DNA of 64,000 bases from Bimastos eiseni (GCA_959347315.1 OY365810.1:3613467-3677466), one strand, 5' to 3'. Positions 11,401 to 22,529 are shown, numbered from the stretch's first letter. Made by a program: numbers and translations. The notes: a model not told the origin generated them from the sequence alone.

Positions 11401-14400
11401 AAACACAGACTTATATAAATGCGAATAATGCGTTAGCGTTACAGATATAAAATTATCTTAAGATACTTTGACTTTGATTACAATGCACATTCATTCACCT
11501 CCATTTGCGTTCAAATAATTGACGAGGTGTTGTTGTTCACTATTCCCGGGAGCAGCAATCAAACCACTGTATTGATTTTTCTCTAATATGTAATCCAACA
11601 GTTGAGAATTTCTCTTATAAACTGTTATCTTGTATTTTACTTCCGAAACTTCTTCCCGAGAAAGAGTTCCGTTTGAAATTAGTTCATCTAAAAGTCCAGA
11701 ATCAGGATCCATTCGCTCCTCAAGAAGTTTTCTGTGACGTTTAATTACTTTATTTCTATTAGTTTCTTCTGCAGTTGTTTCTTCTTTTGGTTCTACCACA
11801 GGTGATTCTTTATTTGTTTCGTCTATAACTGTTTTGTCATTTCTCTCGTCTCCCTCTGTTGCATTTGCTGTCGTGTCTATTACATCTTTCGGCTCTTCTG
11901 GCTATTAATGAAAAACATTGCAGGCAGGGGTGTAACAAGCGGGGAGCAGGGGGCACCGGCCCCCCAGTTTCAAAACTGGGGGAGCAAAGCCCCCCAGTTT
12001 TAGTGCTCAGTGCCCCCCCCCATGTGTCCCCCAAAATTGTTTTTTTTATGTTTATCCAATTGCTTTTTAAGATTACCCTTGTTAAAATAATTTGTGCCAC
12101 CCATTTTTCAAATTCCTGGGGGACAACATTCAAAAAGTGGGGGGCAACAAAATTTTTGGCGCTTCGCGCAATATTTTAGAAATTATGCCCCCCACTTTTC
12201 AAAACTTTGTTGCACTTCTGATTGCAGGCTACATGTACGTTGTTTAGGTAAGTATAATTTCTACCTATCATGCATTATCAACATAATTAGTGTACCTGTT
12301 TCAATTTTTAAGAAAACAATCGAACCCCGCTCCTGATTCATGATGACACTTTCTGCACAATTACTCTTAAGACCATAGCAGAGTATGTTTTCCCTCCACA
12401 CGCCGTGGCGCATTAAGCCAATGCACGACATTGCTTCTCCAGGATAGAGCTCCTTTGGCTCCATTCGTTCCTTACCAATCGATCTCTCTATCAGTGGTCT
12501 TTTGGTCAACCCGCAGGGGCTGGGTCTCGCTATTCTTTGGGAACAGTGCTTACATCGGTCTTTCCTCATCACATGTGTCTAAGCTCCAGTCTATATTTAT
12601 AACACTCAGACGACCTCAAGGATACAATTTTGCCGTCTAATGTCCCGTTTTACCAATTGAGGCTACTAATGAAGCAGATATCACGAATTTCATTCAATCT
12701 TCTCAGCGTAAACAATGCGACCTTGACCAAGTCCACACCTAATTACTTAAAATCTATGCAACCCTTCTCGTTCCTGTTATCAAGATCATACACATGTATG
12801 ATAACCGGAAGTTTTCCTCTGCCTTTCATGGACTCGGTTGATAACCGTTCTTTAAAGACCATCATAGACAAGGAACTCCTCTACAGCTACCGTCCAATTT
12901 CAAATCTCTCTTTCTTAGCCAAACTCCCGGAACGAGTTGTTCTCTCTCGTCTCAACGGCTTCCCAACCTCTTTAACCCAAATGAACCTGCCTTCATCAAA
13001 CATCACTCTACTGAAGCACTTATCAGTCATTACCTCATTACACAATAAACGTTTGCGCCTTACCTGTGATTTTGAAGAGGTGGTCATATCCATCTTATCT
13101 TTCTGTGTTAGTGATTTACCGTTTGCTGCGAAAAGCAATTAAATATTGAATTAGGTGTGAATAATATTATATAAACGACGAGTAAGCAAAACTTCCGTCA
13201 CATATCAAATAACATGTTTTCAATCTCCGAAATGAATGCTAAACAAGTTATAAATGAATGCTAAACAAGTTATAAATTTTTTTGAGGTGTCTATTGTTCC
13301 TGTGTAGATTAAACAATACAGTTGAATGAAGACCAGCATGCAAGACGTTTGATAGTGATCATAATTATCAACCATAATCTTTCTTACCATAATTCTTTTT
13401 TCATATTTAGGCAAATTTACGATGTGATGCGACCCACTGGTCTCATGAAACTTATTCGTTTACACAGGCCTACTAAGATCTGGATTACGCTGATCTTAAA
13501 TATCATGAACATGTAGGCCTACAATTGTACATGCTTATAAGGCAAGTCTTTTGTAGGCTGATCTTGTGTGCATTGATACAAAATAAGTCTGATCTGGTTG
13601 CGCTCCACGGACTAAAGTTGACATAATCCTGTTGAAAATATATGAATCTAAAGACAATGATTCTTACGATTGTTTTCAATATCACCAGAATGCCGTCCTT
13701 TTTTCCTTGTGTTGCACGAACATCCTAAAATTATGTTTGCGAAGTTTATTAGTCAGATAAGTTAACCAACTTTGTACAACATTAAAGGGGAAAGATTTCC
13801 ACCGTTTATGTAATGCAAAATATAGGAACCATGATACTTTCTATGCGTTATAGTTTCTTTTGATCTAGCAATTTCTTTTTCGTACAATCCTGTTTCAGTC
13901 ATTAGTGAAACTTCTTATCTTGGAATGAGTGGATGAGATGTATCAAAGAATTTAATTATATATGTCCCTTACTTGGGTAATTCAGAAAACCTATTATAAT
14001 CAGAGGCTGTCGCGAAACCTTTAAAGATTTGAAAAATATAACGTACGTCTCAAACTGCTTCGGTACTTAAATGCCAGGATCCCTCCAATGGTAACAGGGA
14101 TAGACAACAGAAACCACAGGTAATGTAGTGAATTTGGGCCTGAAATCCAATTAAGACATACGAAATTATTTTCACAATCGCAAGAGAGTGGTTTCTTGGC
14201 GAAAAGCAACATAATGAAATATGTGTTTTGAGTAAATTTCTTCCAATATCAGTCACTGATGTCTCTAACAAGGAGCTTTGCTTATGTACATGTAGGCCCC
14301 TCCAGCTGGAATAGTCTTCCCCTCCTCCTTAGGGCGGAGCTCCTTGTTCTCTCCCCTGTCTCGGAAGCTCTTGAAGACTTTCTTGTTTACTACCTAGTCG

Positions 14401-17400
14401 CTGGCTTGAATCGGGAGCGCCGCTGATATGAGCGGCGCTTTAAAAATGTTTATTTACAATTTACATTTTTAGCTTACGTACATTTCCAAAGGCTATAGAA
14501 GATTAAAGTTGAGGCCAGGAATTACACCCAATGTAATAAACTACGACAGTTAGGGTAAATTATCAGAAGTTGCTCAATTCAGTATTTCCTATTGCCATTT
14601 TTACATAGGCCTACATGTAGCCGACGTGTAGGATTCCGAAAGTAAATTTAATTAAGATATATTTTTGCAACACGAAACAAATTGATTCATTTGAATATTA
14701 CACAATTATCGCATGCAGTAACAACAAGACTTCGATTGACATTAATTTCATGCTGTTAATACGCTTCATAAATTTTCATAAAAGTACCAATAAATAGGCC
14801 TTTCAAGACTTGATCCTAATCTAAGTTATTTTTCCATGTGAAGTGGATCAACTATTTTACACGTGAAATAATTATAATTGTATGTAATGTCTGAAGTCTC
14901 TTTCAATCCTAGTATATCTCTGGCATTTGATTCTGGTGTTACATATAGGCCCTAATATAATATTTTCCATGTGGCAATCATACTTCAACATTCACAAGCT
15001 GTTGGATCGTGAAAGAAAATACAAATGAGATACTTCTGCTTATTAAGAATATTACTATTACTTACGGTAGACATCATTGCATCAACATTCATCATCGAAA
15101 TTTTCCTACGTCTAGTGGACTTGATAGTGTGTCCTAGTTACATGCAATTGTATTCAAGCTATGTAAACAGAACATTCCGGCGCTTCGAGAGACGCCCATG
15201 AGGTTCTAATAAACATGCTCTGATGCTCGCATATACGCACGAGTGCATAGAACGCAAGTAAATTCATACATGCAAAACAGTTTCATTGACTAAGTTCCAA
15301 TTATTTGAATTTACCTGGATCAATAACACTGACAACCATGGCAACGAACGTACAGTTGTCATTTCGAATAATACACTGAGCCTGACATCTGTATAACCCA
15401 GTATCATTGGGCTTAAACGTAGGATTGGCAGATACTTCAGTCGCATTGTCTTTATATCATCTGTATGAACATGGCAGCTGTCTGCTTGCGTTGGCGATAC
15501 AACTCACTTCATTCCCAATGTAATATTCCCTCTTCGTGGTGTCGCTAAAAGCGTCTGTAAAATGTAAATTATTTCCTTATTAGTATCTGCTGTTGAAGTT
15601 CGTTTAGAGACCATCAGATGTGTTTGTTCAAGAGACATTACTGGATGACGCACACAATTAAAGATGTTCATTGGACGGCTCAATTGTTTCAACCGCTGGA
15701 AATGTAAGACGAGGTTTGAGAAAGGACTTTATTTTTCTCACAGTTTTTCAATAATCAATGGCGGTGTCTCTCTGGTTGTGCGCCGTCCTACTTGACTGAA
15801 CTGTGTCGTCCGGTGTCTGAACTCGTTTCGCGTAGAGCTCTGCGCTCTTCTGCTAAAGACGAGCTTCTGGTATCCAGGACCCGCTCGTCGCTAATCTGCG
15901 TCGAGCTTTCTCAGTGTTTGGTCCGTCCCCCTTACAATGACCGACCTACCTCTTGTTAGCTGCTAAAGTCATTTCTTTTTGGCCGTAGCACCTCTGAGTA
16001 GTTTCCCTGGAAGAGGCGCTATATAAATTATCGAAATGAATGAATGAATGAAAACCATGGTCATTAGTGATTTTTTTCGAACAAGGTGGGTCAAAGCGAA
16101 TCCGAGGACGTGAGCCAGCGCAAGAGACAGGGTAAGCAAGTAAGGCAACCATATTCCTGAGATTGATCAACAGCAATGTAAAGATTATTACGTCTGTCAA
16201 GAAGAGCGTGCTTTGGCTGCGGCATGTATGGTACAGAAGACGGTTGCACCGATGAGTCCATGGGTGCGTACAAGAAGTGTGAGATTGTGCGCTGTGATGA
16301 GCATTAGCCGTTCTGTATAATCTAACTAACTCCCTTCTGCCCTTGTCAAACTGATATCAGGATAGCTTGATAGTTTCTATATTATCTAAATCCATCTAGA
16401 GCTACATGTAGTTCGCTCTTTGTGATTTCCGAATTGTCCATTGCTTTGCTTTTCAAATTGATCTAAATTTCTCCTCAGTACCTGCATACAATTACAAATT
16501 TGCTCTTCGTATGATACTTACATGTATACTATTGTATAGGCCCCTAATACTCCTCACAGCGCACAATCTCACACTTCCTGTACGCACCCATGGACTCATC
16601 GGTGCAACGGTCCACTGTGCCATACATGGCTGATGAGTTGGGCCCTGTGATTTATGCGATCATGCGTTTTGGTTTTTTTTCGCATAAATTGTCGGTTTTT
16701 GCATAAATTTTTAAACGAAACGTTTTCGCAAATTATTGCATAAAGTTCGAATATTTCGTTCAGTGTCGACTATAATTGGCTTGTCCATGCTATTATGGGC
16801 ACATAGGGGCTTTAGTTTACCGGCCAAACAACCAAACGTTGTCTTGAAAATTCACGAAACGATCAGCTATTCATCGTTAATCAATCAACACATGAATTGG
16901 CAGAAGAAAGTTCAAAGAAGAGCTACAAAAATGATTTGGGGTTACCAGAATTTCAGCCACAACGAAAGGCTAAATAGGTGTGGACTAACTCAATTGCAGA
17001 TAAGGAGTGGCGTGGGAGACCTAACTGAAGCCTATAATATTATTACTCGAAAAGAGGCAACGCAGTCGATGAAATTTGCTATATTAGCACCAAATAAGGA
17101 AACTCTGGAAAAAATAAATGTTCTGAGGCCGAATCTTCGGCCAAAAAATAAACGAAAATTCTACTTCCACGGCCGAACCCATACAAAATTTGGCGCGTGA
17201 AAACCTGCGCATACGCAACCATTTGCGCATGCGCACTGTTAAAAACACAAAATTTGCAATATGCGTCGTGAGGGTCGATTATGGTGAGATATTGATTGGC
17301 ATCGTGAGTGTTATTTAGGGTCAGAGTTAGGGTTAGATAGACGAAGAACATACGGTGGCAGAAGTAATTTTAGGTGCGTTTTTAGGCCTAACTTTCGGGC

Positions 17401-20400
17401 GCAGAAGCTCCACGTTGCAGAATAGGTATCGATTATTTAGGAAACCGAGAGGAACAAGAATGCTGAAATTCTTCAGTGCAAGAGTTTATAGACTAGTGAA
17501 ATGGTTTGATTCATAATAGGATTGTTAATCTGTGTAATAAATAGTCAGTATTTGAAGCCCAGATGATGATGCAACATTAAAAATTTCCACAAATAACAGT
17601 CGGCCGTCGTTTTGTTGAGGTTCCAAAAATAAAGTTATCCATCGTAGCCGATTTCATTTCCAGCTTCATTTCCGAGTTGCGTAAATATTGTATCCTACCT
17701 GCCGCTTGTATATTATAGGACTGATATACAAAATTGAATAGCTGAACGTAATCCAACTGCTATTGTACCTCAGACGTTGGCTAATCAAAATAGACACTAT
17801 ACATCAAAAACTTATTTTTAATACATTTAAATATTCAGTGGCAAGACACATCCGTTCGTATATAAATTAATAAATTTTCAAAGAAACATAATCGTTTCAT
17901 ATTACTCGTTTGATCGAAATCTATCAATAGATTAGATCTACTTCTTTGCGATTACGAGTCGAGTGATTATTTAATGCGTGATCAAGACGGCATGGAGCAA
18001 ACAATCGATTAAAATGACGAACAAATATATACATGAACATCATTCATTATACTTAACGATCACAAAGAAGCAGTAATAACAATTAACTCATAGGTTTCCA
18101 CAAAACACACAGAACAAACGAGAAATTAATTGTACTTGAACTGCATTTGACTTACATAAAATGTTTTCGGTTATTTTCGGAGAGCAGCTGTACTTCTGTG
18201 CATTCAACTCGCAAATATAAACAGATTCGTTCAGCTGTAAGTTGGCTGTAAGCGTTGTATTACAAGATACGCGGTTGTCCGGGGTCGAACAATTGGTCTT
18301 CATTGGGGTTGAATATTCTCCGGATTTTCTCCAAACCATCTTAGGAGCGTTTTTGCCATTGTACGTCACTCCACACGACAGTTGTACTTCATCCAGTGCA
18401 ATGGCTCTGTTGCACTGAGTTGGACCAACAACTCCGCCAGGATCCATGTCAGACTCACAAACCAAATCAGCGTCTACAGAAAATGCCGGTGACAAATATT
18501 CACTATCCACTTCCATGACACTTCACAGTCATATCATGGGAATTTGTCCAATGGAGTGGTTTTCAAAGCACTGGTGATTTAATATTGTTAAGAAAATTTG
18601 AGCTATTTATTGTTTCTGTCACAGAGTAAAAAATGCTCAATATACATGTAGGATCACGATTGTAAGGAAACATTTAATGTCTGAATAAGTTGATGCTGAA
18701 GTTACGTTCCAGTCGGTTAATAATAAACTTGGAAGGGCGAATGGATTGAGGGTAAAGGAATTAGAGGAAGAGCGTGTCATTGACACAATGTACTCTCACC
18801 CTCTTAATTGCATAGTTGGGGAAATGATTCAATGTTGAACCAATCGTAACGTTTTAAATACCGCTAAATATAGTTTGTATGAAATGCAAATTAATGCGTC
18901 CACTTTTGATAGGCCAGGGTTAGGGAAGATAATCCTAAGTTAGGAGACGAAAAGTTCAGTGAGAGTCTAGATATAGAGAGTGAGAGTTTATACAGAGAGA
19001 GAGACAGACAGACGGACAGAGAGAGAGAGAGAGTCGATCGCTGCTGTAGCAGCCTCAACCCAGAGGTCTGCGATGGCACGTCAAGCGTTGATGAAAAGAC
19101 TTTGACCATCTTCAACATCGTTTTACAGATTAGAGCAGACTACAGATTCGTAATTGCTGTAGAAACTTTTCTCGTTATGATAACAATTATTGTAATTGGA
19201 CATTCTCTTAAAGTAACTGCACGTACACGAAGTTGATGACAGTAAATGAGAAAACGCAGTCGTGTGTTCTTCAATGATCAAGTGGTCGACCCTTCAACCA
19301 TATATGGGATTGACTACTGTGATAAACGATGCTTAAACATAGACGATGCCGATCAGCTTAGCGATATTTCTATCCGTTACAATTCAGGCCAGTTCTTGCT
19401 TTGAAAATGAATGGTCGACACTCAGCACATCATGTCAGCCTAGCTACTATTGCATAACGCTACACAATATATACAAATAAATTCTAATTCTCACCCAAAA
19501 CCGTGAGTTCGGCTGAAGCTCCATGGATTTCGATGATGTCATCTTTACATTCATATTTTCCAGCGTCTTTTTTGTCGAGTCTCTTTACGAGCAAGTTAAA
19601 TGTTCCAGAAGACGAGTTTTTATCAATTGCGAATCTGTTCTTGTACTTAGTCATAATTTCTCCATCGCGATAGACGTACTCTCTTTGTCCTCCTCCGTCC
19701 AAAGGAAAATGAAACCAAATGACATTTTGATCGTCAACATTTCGAATCGATGTTGAGCAATTGAGATATGTCGACTCATTCACAACTGCGGTTGTGTTAG
19801 ATGGACCTTGAACGATTATAGAATTAACTGCAATAAAATAAAGCACTAGGCATATTTAATTATCAAACAGGAAACCGTATGAAAAAAGTTTGTTCCTTGG
19901 AAAAGGATGAATGACAGAATTTTCTAAATATAGTAACAACCTGAAAAAATCAAGTGTGATCCGTTCGCTTCTTGGGGCACAAAACTTGAACTGCGGAATT
20001 CTTTACATGAACTTCAACTGGTTAAAATTGCTAAGAATAGACGTATTAAACAAAATAAGCCCTTCGTAAGAATCAGGAATGGGCAACAGAAAGTGTCACA
20101 ACTTTAGCTTTCGCAAAGGCGCTAAAGAAATGCATCGGAACTCAGAGGCTACGTGGAGGACGGCTAACGACGAATTGAAGGAAGGACAGCGGAGGTGGTA
20201 TCTGCCTTACACGCTTTCAGAGACGATCTAGAGGCACTTAAGTAGCGACCGGGCGTTAGTCTTATAATGAGAGTTTTTGTAAGCACCATCAAGTCCATAG
20301 GTCCAATTGTGAGTAAATCGTTAGGATAAGGACACACAGATTTGGCATGCAGAATTATTACTCGAAGAAAAGATTCTTATCAAATGCTTCTTACCTAACT

Positions 20401-20452
20401 GAGGGAGAAGACTTGTTAATGCAAGCAAGTAAGCAACTCCTCTGCATCGCAT
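8079..20452 (-). CDS. Ig-Ig-Ig-TM-CARD-CARD receptor-like protein, 9 exons (one in-frame TGA)
   Basis: Predicted exons on the minus strand: 20452-20395, 19827-19495, 18473-18156, 15554-15315, 14139-14047, 13724-13668, 11897-11499, 10346-9933 and 8431-8079. All eight junctions are phase 1 with consensus GT/AG, and the total is 2265 nt (755 codons with stop). In order: signal peptide (1-19), Ig1 (20-130; C43, W57, Y111-C113), Ig2 (131-236; C164, W178, C218), Ig3 (237-316; C255, stop at 269, C293), transmembrane helix (about 321-341), basic segment (348-366), acidic linker (367-413), CARD1 (about 414-497), CARD2 (about 557-634) and an unrecognised tail (638-754). CARDs are homotypic adaptor-recruitment modules of innate immune and death signalling, so this looks like a surface receptor coupled directly to a CARD pathway. 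That role is inference. The TGA at 15457-15459 breaks the full-length form; skipping its symmetric exon would give Ig-Ig-TM-CARD-CARD. I am fairly sure of the Ig, TM and CARD exons and less sure that all nine belong to one transcript. Confidence 0.68.
9302..9470. repeat. ~60-bp tandem repeat, about three copies
   Basis: The unit contains CTCAAGTAGCCATACCAGG and ATATCTTAATAATTGAAAC. It lies in the last intron of the Ig/CARD gene. The first unit lacks the CCTCTTGA block. Confidence 0.85.
9933..10346 (-). CDS. CARD 2 exon
   Basis: 414 nt, phase 1-1, donor GGAG|GTAAAG. The acceptor is a tandem TAGCAG (NAGNAG), so the exon may start at 10346 or 10343. The first ~57 residues are of unknown nature. 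The rest is a clear CARD: NLIELLDSRILPGLL, NVINKRQLDFI, SKPT, LLEMLQRRSLRDY, then CLRQSNQQHIAEVF. The K/R-P-T step between helices and the QQHIAEV ending are diagnostic. It follows CARD 1 in phase, which gives a tandem CARD tail. Confidence 0.78.
10430..10630 (+). mobile_element. tRNA-derived SINE-like copy
   Basis: A B-box-like GAGTTCGTGACCCG is followed by TATCCCCGTAAGG and, later, GCACCCTGCGTGGCTGCCGAC. The same blocks recur at 50.05-50.15 kb (CCCCGTAAGG ... TTGCACGGCTGCCGAC). It lies in the intron between the two CARD exons. Confidence 0.5.
11499..11897 (-). CDS. CARD 1 exon with acidic linker
   Basis: The acceptor TTTCATTAATAGCCAG and donor GGAG|GTGAAT bound a 399-nt phase 1-1 exon. The first ~45 residues are an acidic Thr/Glu-rich linker. 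The rest fits a CARD six-helix pattern: KRHRKLLEERMDP, LLDELISNGTLSREEV, the helix containing QLLDYILEK, and EQQHLVNYL at the end. The Leu/Ile spacing and the closing Q-x-H-L motif are the CARD family signature. TAG just upstream offers an alternative phase-0 acceptor that does not match the preceding exon. Confidence 0.8.
11930..12210. repeat. G/C-tract foldback repeat
   Basis: Runs of CCCCCC and GGGGG with the inverted pair CCCCCCAGTTT / AAACTGGGGG. Likely a non-autonomous element in the intron upstream of CARD 1. Confidence 0.55.
12600..13142 (+). mobile_element. LINE reverse transcriptase N-terminal fragment
   Basis: The frame contains YRPISNLSFLAKLPERVVLS, the RT-domain entry motif, then SLTQMNLPS and TLLKHLSVIT. 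It is antisense inside an Ig/CARD intron. Confidence 0.65.
13231..13276. repeat. 23-bp tandem duplication
   Basis: Two head-to-tail copies of a unit containing GAATGCTAAACAAGTTATAA. Confidence 0.8.
13668..13724 (-). CDS. Short basic juxtamembrane exon
   Basis: 57 nt, phase 1-1, with acceptor ATAATTTTAG and donor AATC|GTAAGA. The peptide is Cys-, Lys- and Arg-rich (CSCNTRKKGR) and sits directly after the membrane helix, so membrane-proximal palmitoylation is conceivable. The call rests on its position, phase and splice sites only. Confidence 0.5.
14047..14139 (-). CDS. Transmembrane exon of the Ig/CARD gene
   Basis: The acceptor TTGGATTTCAG and donor GAGAC|GTACGT bound a 93-nt phase 1-1 exon. 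It encodes one hydrophobic helix (HYLWFLLSIPVTIGGILAF) followed at once by KYRSSLRR, a basic stop-transfer. This places the Ig domains outside and the CARDs in the cytosol. Confidence 0.75.
14290..14450 (+). mobile_element. LINE 3' fragment
   Basis: The translation resembles the ORF2 end GPSSWNSLPLLLRAELLVLS, followed by GGGAGCGCCGCTGATATGAG and a short A-rich stretch. Confidence 0.6.
15315..15554 (-). CDS. Ig domain 3 exon with TGA at the core tryptophan
   Basis: The acceptor TTTACATTTTACAG and donor CCAG|GTAAAT bound a 240-nt exon, phase 1-1. The translation shows NEVSC, a second cysteine, then a stop (TGA, 15457-15459) followed by YKDN, and later NDTGLYRCQA, a clear Ig D-x-G-x-Y-x-C end. 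In this fold the stop position is the invariant Trp (codon TGG), so one G-to-A change explains it. Apart from this the exon is open and its splice sites are good. It may be a recent null allele, an assembly error or a recoded or skipped exon. Confidence 0.7.
15740..16052 (+). mobile_element. LINE/SINE 3' end with (TGAA)n tail
   Basis: Ends GCACCTCTGAGTAGTTTCCC, TGGAAGAGGCGCTATATAAA, then GAATGAATGAATGAA. This is nearly identical to the copy ending at 6190. Confidence 0.7.
16736..17200 (+). mobile_element. LINE reverse transcriptase C-terminal fragment
   Basis: QKKVQRRATKMIWGYQNFSH, then ERLNRCGLTQLQIRSGVGDL and TEAYNIITRKE, match the conserved C-terminal block of CR1-like ORF2 (KVQRRATKMI ... 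RRxRGDLIETYKI). The downstream 'NVLRPNLRPKNKRK' part looks unrelated. Confidence 0.8.
18156..18473 (-). CDS. Ig domain 2 exon
   Basis: The acceptor CATTTTCTGTAG and donor TTAT|GTAAGT bound a 318-nt phase 1-1 exon. It has VQLSC, MVWRKSG and SVYICE, i.e. the C-W-C core of an Ig fold with a YxC end. Several further cysteines suggest additional disulphides. An extra N-terminal stretch with two cysteines precedes the Ig core. Confidence 0.75.
18950..19035. repeat. GAGA-rich low-complexity block
   Basis: GAGAGAGAC/GAGAGAGAGAGA tracts between the first two Ig exons. Confidence 0.75.
19495..19827 (-). CDS. Ig domain 1 exon (V/I-set like)
   Basis: The acceptor TTTTATTGCAG and donor TTGG|GTGAGA bound a 333-nt phase 1-1 exon. 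It shows the Ig core in order: YLNC, then VIWFHF, then the DAGKYEC motif (D-x-G-x-Y-x-C), ending in ELTVL, a typical G strand. It carries several N-glycosylation sequons (NTT, NES, NCS). Confidence 0.82.
20395..20452 (-). CDS. Signal-peptide exon of the Ig/CARD gene
   Basis: The ATG at 20452 opens 19 codons (MRCRGVAYLLALTSLLPQL) plus one base, followed by the donor GTAAGA. The peptide has a basic n-region, a leucine-rich core and a polar end, as in a secretory signal. The exon ends in phase 1, which matches the phase-1 start of the first Ig exon. CTGTCAG just before the ATG could also be an acceptor from a 5' untranslated exon farther upstream, possibly the AAGCAG|GTAACG donor near 23.09 kb. 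Confidence 0.65.
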
Positions 20453-20918
20453 TCTGACAGAATCGCGTGTACACGTGACTTCAGCGCGATCGTTCTATAG
20501 ATTAATCGAAGCACAACATTATAATAGTAAGAGTTACACACAGTTTATTTTTATGTTTGCCTAAAACGAAACAATACATGTACATGATGTCGATCAATTG
20601 TCACCTCATTTAAAATAGAGTTAATTTTAGTAATGTCTCAGGGAATCTCTCTCAAAATCCTAAGACTGAGAAAACCGGACTAAATCACTGTGCATTCGTA
20701 GCTCTGTTTCAGTCTTATATCGTGCCAGAACTGAACCCATGTGTGTGTGTTCGACCATTGCAGCCCTCTTCTCCTTGTTGACTTACGTGTCTCTCATCCT
20801 CAGTCTGTGAGACTTATGCAGAGTTGCTCGTCTGCCTCGTTTACCAAATATTTCAGAACGGGGTGGCCCTAACTATAGGGACCGTTTGATCTCTGTTTGG
20901 GCCTCCAAGGCAATCATC

Positions 20919-20983
20919 AAAGCTTACATATATCTACTAGAATATGTAAGCTTTGCGAGATGTTGTGAGGAAATGGCTACTTA
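20919..20983. repeat. Hairpin followed by one copy of a 29-bp direct repeat
   Basis: The 13-bp arms AAAGCTTACATAT / ATATGTAAGCTTT (20919-20931, 20942-20954) abut a 29-bp sequence at 20955-20983. That sequence recurs exactly at 21919-21947. Confidence 0.85.
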
Positions 20984-22529
20984 TTCTGCTGAATAAGCCA
21001 CTTTTGATCGATTGATTTAACACCATCATCATAAATCTACAAGGGCTAATATTCGCCAGAGGAACTACTCTGTTTTGAGGATGGTAGGCCAAGGCATTAA
21101 TTGACGGATGTTGAGTTCCTATGGAACGTGATCGGGGTTTGTAATAATAGATGTGATAGGAGACAAACGAACAGCATCGCATAAATCATCAAATGATGTT
21201 TGTTTTTGTGTGACTACAAGGAGGCATCCTAGTTCGCATCAGCTTTCGCAGAATAGAATTTAGTCTAGTGCGATGGGCGACATTGATTAAACCGTACCAT
21301 GTCAGGGATACATAGGCCTCTTAGGCGTATTATAATAATTGTGTAGTCGGACTAATGTGGTGGCCCGGTCACGAGAACTCTTAGAGCCTAAAGAGACTGG
21401 TAGGCCCTGTTGTACACTCGGTCTCTATTTTTGTCCTATAGAACGGCCGTATGATGCTCAAGCCGTTAAGTCATTCTCGGCTGTAGGCTATCTCGAGCTG
21501 TCAGTCTGTAAGAGGTAAGTTTTCAGCTTAGAACGAATGGCCAATCAACAGTGAATAATAAATGGCCGGCCGAAGTCAAGACGAGTATTAATTAGCAGCA
21601 TACTTTCCAGCATATGTCGATCGAAGAGAGGAATGGCCTTTGACCGAGTTGCAAAGTGTGACCATTAATGACAAGTGAGATAGCAGAATGATCTGCGCGT
21701 TCTCTGTACATGAGGGGCGTCTGCTTCAAGCAGATGCCCTCACAGACAGTAAGCAAGTGTAGAAAACCAAGAACAGGAGCGAAATGCTCTTGGCAAGAGA
21801 GTCAAAGGTATTGCACTGCCGCCTGATCCAGTATCCTGATTAGAGAAAGCATATGCACGCAGGGAGGTCATTCGATATCGAGTTGTTGTGACGCCTCAAG
21901 TAACTTCACTTCACGTTGGCGAGATGTTGTGAGGAAATGGCTACTTAATTCATACCAAGATTCCCCAGTCCCGTATCGATCTCGTCTGAATACAACACAT
22001 ATCCAGCTCCATTTCCACAATTTTTGATTCTTGGCTTAATGTAGATTTTCTGCGCATGAGTATGGCCACATGGTTGGCCCAGAACGCCAACGCCAGGCGA
22101 GTAAGGTGGGATAACAATTCGGAACCGCCCTTCGATGATAAAATTGAGTTCCAAGCAACGCTCACTCAAATTTTCGGAAGATAGTGTGCGCAAGAAATGT
22201 TGTTTGTGCAACATTTTATAAATGGTTCACACTTTGTGCATAGGTACGAGCTGAATGCGATGATGGTTAATTAGAGATCACCAATTAATTGTCTACGAGT
22301 TTCTGGAGTGAAGTAGGTCACAGCCTTCAAGGAGACTCGATTTGCGTAGTTTCAGAAAAAAATGTGTGTATTAAGTGGGTCATTTTACCCTTTTGGGCCT
22401 CCTAGTTGCTCTCATTTGTAATAATTTATGAAGTATGTACTCTTACTACAGAACATGTAAATTGATTTGATTCATGCGTACGCCTGTGCACAAGTACGTA
22501 CAATTGTACAACATAGATATATATCTCTC

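Noticed and set aside
12261..12572. 103-codon minus-strand frame as a further cytoplasmic exon of the Ig/CARD gene
   Set aside because: The possible 37-nt exon before GAAACAG|GTACAC changes phase and would break the phase-1 chain; no domain.
21945..22214. 89-codon minus-strand frame
   Set aside because: No recognisable domain; overlaps the 29-bp direct repeat; no matching splice sites to the Ig/CARD gene.
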